A DNA stretch of 64,000 bases from Formicarius rufipectus (taxonomy: Eukaryota; Chordata; Aves; Passeriformes; Formicariidae). Of the stretch, positions 51,201 through 61,042 are shown piece by piece. Positions within the stretch are counted from its first letter, which is position 1, and every line of letters starts with the position of its first letter. A model generated the notes under the pieces. That model saw only the letters and a list, made by a program, of their open reading frames with translations. It made no database searches and was not told the DNA's origin. Location of the stretch: assembly GCA_013399695.1 (NCBI GenBank), contig VXAU01003995.1:367929-431928 (forward strand), in the 5' to 3' direction. The translations under genes and the position numbers were made by a program.

Positions 51201-54068
51201 ATATGCAAGAGGTGGGTTTATGCAATAATTGTAACATTACTTCATTTATAATTATTATCTTTATTAGATGTAATTTAGCCAACAAGCATAATTTAGAAAC
51301 ACTCATGCATCTACTACTTTAATAAAAATATGCTTACTAACCTTGACAACTTTGTGCCTTAAGCAAACATGTTTTATTGAAAACTCTTCTTCTTTGTGCA
51401 TTATTCCTGTGAAGTTCAGCAAACAAAAAGCTCTTGTTTTATTCAACTTTCAGGAAACTGTTTACTATAGCTAAAACAAAAAAAAAAAAAGACCTTGGTT
51501 CTAGTAATTTTCTTTCTTAAGGTCAACTGATTCAGCAACTAGTTCTTAACTAGATTTTCAAAACCTTAAAAAATGTTATTATACTTATTTTTATACTGGA
51601 ATTCAAATTAAATTTGTTGAAACATATCCTTTAAAAAAATAACAACACTAAGCAAATTTCTTAAAACCAAGAAAAACAGATAATAAATTAATGAACTTAG
51701 GGTTAAACTGTGGCGATTAGATGTTGAAGTCACAACGTGATGTGAGCTCTAGTTACTTAGTCATTGAAGTTACACTAGGTTTTTTATTACTGACAAAAAT
51801 GCTGCACCAGTGGTACACATGTTTCCTGTGAACTAAGAGTTTTGTCTGGAGGATTTCTTGAGTTTCATGCCTATTTGTGGTAAATTAGTACTGCAAAGTG
51901 AGAGTTAAGGTTGAAATTCAACCTGTCAGCGAAGGTACATGAATTAAATGTTAGTCCGTGTGAGCTGGTTCAACAGCTGTACAAAAGTCCTGCTGAAAGG
52001 CAAACCTGAAGCTTCTTCTTAAATGAGAAGAAAAGTAACTCCCCATGGTGCAGACGACTCCTTCCTTCTGCTGAGCAGGGTGGCATAACAGTTGATATTG
52101 GTGCTGCTGGTGTGCTCATGTGTTGCTGTTCCCGTAAAATACTGCAGCAATGCCTTGTCCTCCCAGAGCTCAGTTTTCTCCCTTGGAGAAATAATTGTAA
52201 CAGCAGTATTAGCTGAGATTTGTGCGTACAGCACTATATCTGACTAGTACTGAGTGAGCACAGCAGTATTCCTGTTTAAACAGCTTAGTGACAAATAATG
52301 TGGGTTGCAAAAACACATGGAAGGAGCCTGAGCCAAACTAAACTGCCTGTCTTCCCATTCTTCATCACAACACCAGTGGTGGCAAGTCAGCTTTGTAGTG
52401 TTAAGTGTAGGGATACCGCCTTTTCCCAAAAAGGATTACAGTGCTGAAAGATGTCCCAAAGGAGACAACTCTCCTCTACACATTCTTCAAGAGAAAAAAA
52501 AAAAAATTTTTTTTTTTTTGTTCTGTTGATTTGAATCACTATTTTTTGTGAGTGCAATTTTTTCTACTACATTCATACTGTATGTCCAGACTTTATTAGA
52601 CTTTGGACTTAAAAGTGATCTGAGACATATTTCATGTCTCTGACTTCTCTGGATTAAATTTTGATTTTCACTGATATTAGTAAAAATTAAGCCAAAATTA
52701 AACCTTATAAATTATTTCTGAGTAATGGGCCGGCATTCTTTGAGTTTTGATAGATGCATCTTTATGATATACTGTCTTGCTTTCATTAATAATGCTGAAA
52801 TTAAGTTTCTGCTTCAGTTTCACTGAAGAGGGGAAGTGCTATGTAAATGACAGGCACATGTGTGATTTCATGACACAGCTCATGATTTGGTGGGTGCAGC
52901 ACTCTGTGGATGATTATGAAGTAGTTCTCATTTTTAATTTTTGTTCCCATCATGTTTTCATTTCAGGGAACTGTAGTGTTGCTGTTGACCACAGGAATTG
53001 AAAGGACAGGTTTATTATTATTTCATTTGTTGACTTAAGGGAAATCCCTTCAAAATTATCAATTATCAGAGTATCAATAGCACAATATTGTCTCTAATGC
53101 CTCCTGTGTTATCTAGGGATAAAACTATAGTTTGGTGGATAAAAATCAAGCAACAGAGGAGAAGTAGTAGGGAACACCTTCTGAAATCATCTCAGTTTTC
53201 TGTAACCACATTTTAATTCAGTTTGAAGTGCAGTTAATCTGATTAATTTAGTCTTCAGAACTGGTTTAAACTGAGTTTTTATTTCTCTGCTAAAGGAGTG
53301 GAGTTATTTACATGTTCAGATGGAGCTAAGGTTCTCTGGGTCTTTGGCACTTCTCTAATGCTCATTGCTGATTTAGCAGCTGCCCCATAAGACTGATGAT
53401 GTGTCAGTGCAGAGCTCTTGAAGTAAGCAGTGGTAACACTGAGAAAAAGTGCTGTGTTCCACGCAAGGCCAAACATGCACTGTGCATCCCTTCTTTTGGG
53501 TGATTTGGAGATGTTCGCTGAGGACATTTTGGTTTATTATGGCTTATCCTGCTTAGAATTTGCTTTTAGACTTAAGAGGCTAATTTACATTCTTGTACCT
53601 AATTGCTGGTTGCCTGTCCTTGTATGTTTTGATTCAGATTCAGATTCTGTTCATGGAGAAAACTTCTAGCAAGGTCATCATCTGAGTGTATTGGTAACAT
53701 GGTCTACTTGTTGGATTGGCACTGGCTGGAAATGTGCAAGGTGTGTCAGCAGTATGATTTTCAGATTAGTTTAAGGAGAGTTTCTCACTCTTTCTAACTT
53801 TTGAGATCTTTTGAAACAATCACAATCCATTGAAGTTGTCATTCTTAAGCCAGTGGACAAGTTGTCACACGGATCAGTTTGAATCCGACTCACTGACAGC
53901 TAAATTGATCAAAAGTAGGAGCTGTCCCCTCCTAATAGCTGGCTCCTTATGTCAGAGGAGTGCTTCCCAGAAAAGTGATGTTTGGATAATCTGAGAAGTC
54001 TCTTGTTGGGGGAAAACACCACAGACATGAAGGGTCTGGGCTGAATTTATCTGGTGAAAGCCCCTAAG
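48236..54068. other. Noncoding stretch without recognised genes
   Basis: No gene or clear transposon is seen. Noted are A13 at 51478-51490, an A13T13 palindrome at 52494-52519 and a possible conserved segment near 50280-50560. Open frames in slightly GC-richer DNA at 52019-52429 carry no motif. Confidence 0.6.
52494..52519. repeat. A13T13 perfect palindrome
   Basis: Thirteen A are followed directly by thirteen T. Such a tract is rigid and curved, tends to exclude nucleosomes, and is a known trouble spot for sequencing, so the exact lengths may be wrong. Confidence 0.9.
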
Positions 54069-54190
54069 TGGGGCCTTGTCCTAAAACACTTCAGCTTGGG
54101 TTCTCCACACCTAACTTTAAGTACGTACTGGAGGCTACTAAGCACGACACTGCTGATCCTAAATGTCTTCTGAAGTCAGTGGAGGAGATA
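54069..54190 (+). repeat. Possible remnant of a second palindromic amniote repeat
   Basis: GGGGCCTTGTCCTAAAACAC, then CACCTAACTTTAAGTACGTA and, further on, GAAGTCAGTGGAGG recall a palindromic repeat of turtles and crocodilians in which GGGCCTGATCCTGCAAACAC leads to CTTAACTTTAAGCACGTG and then a CATTGAAGTCAATGG centre. The spacing to the centre is longer than expected and the second arm is missing, so this is tentative. Confidence 0.35.
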
Positions 54191-57100
54191 GAAGTGTCCA
54201 TCTGACTAAAAATGCCCTCTGCTGAGTGCATAGAAAGCCTTACAGGTTTGTTTGCACAGCACAGCCTTGTATTGTATTGTATCGATGCACTTGTGAAACC
54301 ATCAGTGAATATTAGCCATTCCTTTTAGAGCTTTAAATTAGAATGGAGTAGTGGAACAGTATTTTGTTAGAAAAAAAGTAATTAAAAAAATAAATAAATT
54401 GGTGAGATAGACCTTATCCAAAACAGCTGGAAGAATGATGACAGAGATTCAAGGGACAGTAACATAGGAAAGCTTTCCTAGTATTGCTGACAGCATTTGG
54501 ATGAAAGTACACATAATGAAATAAGCAGATAAGCTTCAGTGGATGCTATAGAATCAGTTTACAAGGATGTAGGAATAAGCACTTCTCCCAGCTTCTCTGC
54601 TATCCTCTTTGTGTTTCTAAATATGGATTTTCATTCTAACATGTGGGATCTATATACACTTGAGAGACATTACCACTAAAAATTAAACCAGGGTTTTGCT
54701 ATAGACAATTCATGGAAGAAAATCAGGGCGTTTGGTGAAGCATCATTTGTATCAGTTGTGTAGAGTTAGATTGAACATGCGTGTATCTGTTGATTTAACA
54801 GAGTTTTTCCCAAACGGTAGATAAAAGTATCCCTGGAAAGTGTGTTAGACAGTAACACCACAATTTCATCTCATAATCAGGATATAAGTTGTCTCATGAG
54901 TGAGGGTAAGAACCCATGATTTTGTTACCCAAAGCACCACAGACTACCTTTAACAGTTGTCAGAAACTCAGTTTTACCAAAGGTGAATTTAAACACCCAC
55001 AGCTAGTTATTATGACTGCTTGTTATTCCCATGCTCTGAGACAGCAGCTGCCATCTCTCAAGAGGTCACAAGAAAAGGGAGGAGTCTAAAAGGACAATAC
55101 CCCCAAACCAGTATTTTAAATATTTTAGGGCTACTAGGTATAGTAGGAATAAGAACACGCACAATAAAAATAGAAATATTATGCTGCATTGTTTTCATGA
55201 TGATGTTTTATTTTGAAGAGGAACTTTTCTAAAGAGATTGACCACTGCTCAAAGGAGGAGAAGCTGGGCTGGCGTGAAGATTTCTACAACTGAAGTTTCT
55301 AACATAAGCCACACTTCATGACAAGCACATATTTGTGCATTTGACAAGCACAAAATGAGCCATGTAGCTGTCAGTGTATATATGTCATGTACACTACTTC
55401 CAGGAAATTGACCAGTTATAAATTCGTCTTAGATTTTACAGCTATTGAACGCAGTGGCACTTTCACATACTGGGATGAAGTGGCCATTATTAATGTCATG
55501 TGGTGCCAGAAAAAGCCCCATCCAAATAAACAAAAAGTGACCTACAATATGTTAGGATTTGGATCAAGAGAGACAATTAATGTGGAAAAGCACAGCAATA
55601 CTGTATGTAGCTATACAGAGCTCAGGAACTGAACTTTGAAGAAGCACAAATGCTAAGATGCTTAAAACTAAAGAAAGTATATAATTAAAAATAAGGAATA
55701 TTCACATTCTCTGAGAGCTGGGGAGCTAGAATTATTGACCCACACTCTTCAGGGAATTCAGTTTTCTGATACTAATTATTAGAGCTACAAATTCTTAAAT
55801 CATATTTAATTGCATCCCTAAAAATAAAAATAGAATAATTTGACATGTTTCAATTTGATATTGGTACTTTTAATTTGCTCTGTTACCATCAGTAGGAACA
55901 GATGCTAGTTCTTGGTATCTGTTTGGAGCTAAAATTACTGATTTCTAGTGACTACTGAATTGAATGTTGCAAGGTTGATTATTACAACTCTTCATATCCA
56001 AAAAGGAAGCCTCACTGTACATGAAAAGCAGCAAATTTAATTAGCCAACCAGAGTAACAGTTCCTACTCACCAACAACTTCTCTTTCAGCACTGTGGAGT
56101 ACCAGAAAAACATCAGGGTCACACGTGGGACTGAAATCTTTCAGGCTGTTCCAAGCCCTTCTTTATTCAGACACAACCTTCCACATATTCTTTCTGGAAG
56201 CAGGAAATTGTCCATTAGTAGGAGCGTGTAGTCCTCGAGAAATGACTTTCACCAGTGCTGTAGTTACATCTCAGAAATAATTCCTGTAGGAGATAAGAAT
56301 AGCAGAAGACTTCCCTGCATTCAGAATTATGTGACATTTATTTCCTCATCTTCACTGTATTTGACTCCTTTGAAGTTAAATCTAAGCTTATTTTTGTCTA
56401 CCTTCAAAAGAAAAATAACAAGGTTTTTAAATTTCTTTTTTTTAAAAAAATGAAGATACTCGTAATATGTAAATCTGAATCATGCACTTTTAAGTTTGTG
56501 AGTATGCTGTAAAATAATGACTTCTGTATAAATAATTTATTCAGCTTGTTACTGAGGACTAATTTATTTTTTTATTAATGTGAGTTAAGCTGAAAGTAGT
56601 TTTTATACCTAAAAACAGATGGGAAAAAATTTGTTCAGATAGTTTCTTTTTTTATGGGGAGTAATGTTTTTAGGGGAGATAATACAAAAACTATGATGGT
56701 TTCAAAATAATAGATTTCTGAATACCACAGCAGAAGTGTTACATGCATTCATTGATCTGAAAGAATAGATTTTCTCTTTACTGTTTTAAACTGGACTTTG
56801 TAGAACAGAAAAATAAAACATTGTGTCTCGTTGGAATTTGCTGCATAAGATCATAGTTCAGTGAAAACTTTATGGGAAACGGGAAGAAAAAGAGAAACAG
56901 AATTTTTTTTTCCCAAGGAGTTCACATGACTTATTGTGAATGATTTTTGCACTGTAAAAGAAGAGGAAGCAAGAGGGAACAAGATGTTTTGTCTTACTCC
57001 ACAAGCAGAAGAGAAAATGTGCTTTCTCTGCCACTGTATCTGAGAGGTGCAGCCTGTAACCTTCAGATGGGAAATGTCCTTCCACGGGGACACGGCAGCA

Positions 57101-59099
57101 CTGCCACGGGAAGCAGTCCCACAGCAGGACTTTTCCTTCTGCTCAAAGCCCTCCACAGCATGTGGTGGCATCCCATGGCAAGAAATCCTGTCTAACACTG
57201 ATGGGATCCTGCTGAGGGAAAATACCCTTCCCTGTGTCTCAGCCTGGCATTTGCTCTGCTGTCTGGGTAGCAGTTGGCCACCAGGGAGTTCAGCTCTGAA
57301 TCTGCTGGAGGTGTTGCACACATTTATTGCTCAGCCATTCATCTCTTTGAACTTGTTCAGTAAAAATGAGAGCAGCAGATCTGCATATGAGCATTTTTAT
57401 TTTTTTTTTTGGTCACCAAACTGAGTTCTAGTCCAGTGTCTGGTGAATGGTGCAAAGTTGTGTCTGTATATAGGAACTTCTGGGCTGAAATCCAAAAAAA
57501 ACCAGCATTGAAACAGACTGTGAATGGGAAGATAAAGAAGCCCAAGTATTTTGTAACCCTATTCTACTGTTCACACGTCATCTATTGTAGTTTTCCAAAG
57601 TACTTTTTGGTTCTGAAAAAGAGATTCCTCTGGATTGGCTCCTGCTGCCGTGCCTTGTGGACAGATACTGCTCAGAGGTACAGCAGAACACAAATCTGAA
57701 GACTGTGGAGAGAGAAAAGACATATCTGCCTCATTTTTTTTTCTTTCACACATATTAAGTGCTCCTCTATTTTAAGCACAAATTCTCCTAATTTTTCTGT
57801 ATGTCATCTGCCCCAATCAGTAAAAACCCTTAAAATTGTTTTATTGCTTTATACTATTGATAAATTAATTAATTGGTTCATAGTATTGACACTAAAAAAA
57901 AATACAGCTGAAGTGAGTTTGATTAGGAATACATCTGTGGATAGTTTCTATGGTAGTGTATTCCACAGTCTCTTTTTTAATACCTTTCAAAGTAGGACTG
58001 TAGATTTAGAAAATCCATTTTTAAATATTTTCAGAGATTTAGTAGCAACAGCTAACAACTTCACAGATCCTTTTAGAATGCCCTATTAAATAGACATTAT
58101 ACAGAGTGGCTGGCTTCCTAAGTTTGAATAAAATATATGGAGTGAATAAGAATATTAGTGTTTTTTTCAGTTGAAAAGTTATTATTGCAGGCCTTGCAGA
58201 GCCTTTCAAGGTATACTGTGTATGATTTAAGAGAGTTCTTCAGCTCTCTGTGGTAGTAAGTACAAGCTGCCTAACAAAAGTCATCCATAAAAGTTTATAC
58301 ATAAAGTTAATAAAATCAAATGGTATAAAAGCAGATTCTTCTGGTGATAGCAGAAATATTGTCCCTTATGCCAGAACTGGTGTGTTTCCAGGATTCTGGA
58401 ACTGTATTTGAGTGATATGCAGTACAAACAGATGTTTTGGCATCACAGTTGAACAAACTATCCCAAATCTCACTTAATAATATTTCCACTGATGCTCTAA
58501 TCAGTTGGATTGTCAGAAGGAATAACAGTTTTGCTGGTATTGGATGAAAACTCAACTGTAATATCTGACTTTTTAGCAGACTTGCTCATGCCAACAGACT
58601 AGTATGCAAGGAATTCTCTAACTATATAATATATCCTCTAAAAGATCTGCAAAAATCAGACACTTCTCAGAAAAGATTTTGTTCCTCTGAATACCATAAG
58701 AAACCATGTTCTAATTAAGCTTTCTTTAGTGGTAGAAAGCATTTGCATGTAATTAGGTGTACCTTTATTTTATTAGTGACATCAGAAGTCTCTGTCTGGA
58801 TCTCATGAGCAGATGATTTTTATAAATCTGTATGGAAACATAAATCTTGATGCATACATGCATCTCTCATAAAGATGCCCTAATGTATGTTTTCATTCTC
58901 TTGTACACATCTATTCATTTTCATGTAAAACTTGTTGTTTGTAGTTATAATAAAGATTTACAGGCAAGTAAATAACTTTGCACAATAGGAATCAAAGTCT
59001 AAACTTCCAGGAGAGGTAAAAGTTTGTCATGATGTTTTAGTTTATATCTACCTGAAAGAGTGGAAATCTTTGAAAGAACACTGAATTCTAAAGCATGTA
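54191..59099. other. Noncoding stretch without recognised genes
   Basis: No gene is recognised. An 81-codon open frame at 55387-55632 looks slightly protein-like but has no known match (see findings). A GC-richer patch at about 57000-57330 carries overlapping open frames on both strands (156 codons minus, 125 codons plus) that I read as chance. A T-rich run lies at 57393-57411. Confidence 0.55.
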
Positions 59100-59170
59100 A
59101 AACAAAAACAAAAACAACAAACAAACAAACAAAACCCCACCACAACAAACAAACCCCCCCAAAAAAAACC
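59100..59170. repeat. (AAAC)n and C-rich simple repeat
   Basis: Degenerate AAAAC and AAAC units make up the first 35 bases, followed by CCCC-interrupted units and a final C7A8. There is no G in the plus strand. No retroposon body was seen on either side. Confidence 0.9.
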
Positions 59171-59470
59171 TTTGACTTTATTAATTATTTATTAGCTCTA
59201 ATATGTTCCTAATTAACCAAAATAAAATTCCCAGACTTCCTACTACCACAGTCTACCACCCATTTATCATCAGATTTTCAAATTTTCATTCTCAAATGTT
59301 GCTTCATAGCAGTTCACTATTTTCTTTCCTGTTTGCATAGGTGTTTTAGTTTCATAAGTATGAAAGATACTAGGATGTATTGCAGGGTTATTTGCTAAGA
59401 CATTAATATGTTTTGTTAATAAAATCCTAGTCTCTTCTACAGCTTCATAGCTGATACTAAGTCTTGCCTT

Positions 59471-59510
59471 AAAAATAAAAAAAAAAATAAAAAAATAAAT
59501 AAATAAAAAA
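59471..59510. repeat. A-rich (AAAT)n tract
   Basis: Forty bases of only A and T with spaced single T, ending in three AAAT units. It could be the tail of an old plus-strand retrocopy, but nothing upstream is recognised. Confidence 0.85.
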
Positions 59511-59690
59511 GAAGCTTTCTGAGGCAGTAATGTGGAAACCAGAATGATTCATAACTGATTTTCCTTCTTTTCATCTTTTCACCTTTTGACCACTGAAAAT
59601 CAGATTCCTTCAGGCACTTGGCTAACCCCTGTAAGGTCTGTACTTCCAGATTCCTGAATATGCATAATTTCACAATTTGTCATTTTTCAG

Positions 59691-59762
59691 GAATTATGTA
59701 GAATTATGTATTTAAGTGTTAATTATGTATTATGTATTAGGAATTATGTATTTAAGTGTTAA
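59691..59762. repeat. Short tandem duplication, 40-bp period
   Basis: GAATTATGTA begins at 59691, 59701 and 59741. A 22-base block (GAATTATGTATTTAAGTGTT plus AA) is identical at 59701-59722 and 59741-59762. The perfect identity suggests a recent local duplication. Confidence 0.9.
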
Positions 59763-60677
59763 GCTTTTTTTATTTCTTTTTACAAGTATCTTCTGCAATC
59801 TTTCATGCCTAACTTGTCACTAAGTAGTCACAGTTCTCTGTTATTAGCTTTTATCTCTGAAGTTTATTGCTAACATTTTGAAAGTTATCCTTGCCAAAGA
59901 TATAGAAGAAAAAAAAAAATGAAGTGTTTTATTTACTCAAATGCTCTGTTGGCAATGAAACTTGTATAGCTGGGCTTATTGCTGGGTCGGAGTTCTTCTT
60001 AAAAGAAAGTACCTTGCAGACTTAATGAGGAATTCACCAACAGCAGGAAAGTGACCCAGTTCATGTCACAATTACCACGCATTGAGTCACACACCCTTGT
60101 AGAGGAAACATCCAGCGTATCAGTGCTTGTCACAGGGTAAGAGCACAAACACGCAGTGATCAAATCCTTGCATTGTGTCATGGGTAGGTCTGAATATGAC
60201 ACAGGTTATTTTATAGAAAAGTGTTCAAGGATCTCTCAGTCTATAACTGTTGTGCTGCGTTTTTTTCTCTGGGTTCTGCTTTTTTTCTGGTCTGCTCATA
60301 ATTAACCAAAATAAATAAACTTCCTACCTGCAGTCCTTAGCTAAAACTGCTGTCATTCCCATCTCTCAGTTTTACTTCTCTGTTCAGCTCCAATATGACT
60401 TAGTTTTTACAGTGCATAAATTATCTTTGGGCTGTTCAGTGTCTGTCACATTGCACAAACCCAAAAGAATAAATAGAAAACCCAGACTGTGCTTAATCAA
60501 AAGTTCCTGAATGCATATTGAATATATATTAAAAATAAACTTGGTCAGAAAATCCTGGAGATAGCAAAAACACACTATTACACTATTTTTTTTTCAGATA
60601 CTGTCCAGTTCTCTCTTTGTACAGGTAAGTTTGCAAATAATGTTGCAATCTCAGCCATCACTAAATGCCTGGCTCTC
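59763..60677. other. Noncoding stretch without recognised features
   Basis: Nothing recognisable apart from an A-rich run at about 59908-59920. The open frames are short and motif-free. Confidence 0.55.
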
Positions 60678-61042
60678 GCAGAATCACAGAATGGTTGGGG
60701 TTGGGAGGGAACTCTGGAGATCATCGTGTCCAATTCCTTGCTAAAGCAGGTTTACCCAGACCAGGTTGCACATAATCATGTCCAGACAGGTTTTCAGTAT
60801 CTTCAGAGGAGACTCCACAACCTCTCTAGACAGCCTCTTCCCCTGCTCTGTCTCCTGCACAGTAAGGAAGTTTTTCCTTATATTCACATGGACCTTCCTG
60901 TGTTCCAGTCTGTGCCTGTTGACCCTTGTCCTGTCACTGGGCTGCACTGAAAACGATCTGACCCCATCCTCTTGATACCTGCTCTTAAGATATTTGTATG
61001 CATTGATCAGATCCCCTCTCAGTTGGCTTCTTGCCTCTCTTT
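60678..61042 (-). mobile_element. CR1 LINE 3'-end fragment, minus strand
   Basis: This is the best kept minus-strand CR1 in the window, about 365 bases. In plus-strand order it shows CAGAATCACAGAATGGTTGG, GGGAACTCTGGAGATCAT, CCTTGCTAAAGCAGGTTTAC, GGTTTTCAGTATCTTCAGAG, GACTCCACAACCTCTCTAGA, AGTAAGGAAGTTTTTCCTTA, TGTGCCTGTTGACCCTTGTC, CTGTCACTGGGCTGCACTGA and GATCAGATCCCCTCTCAGT, all in CR1 order. The 5' side (upper end) is truncated near 61042. Open frames at 60726-60975 lie inside it and are not genes. Confidence 0.95.

Noticed and set aside
56851..57321. 156-codon minus-strand open frame
   Set aside because: It overlaps an open frame of 125 codons on the other strand in a GC-richer patch, has no known motif and no initiation or splice context.
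60726..60975. Three overlapping open frames
   Set aside because: They lie wholly within the CR1 3' fragment, which is noncoding.
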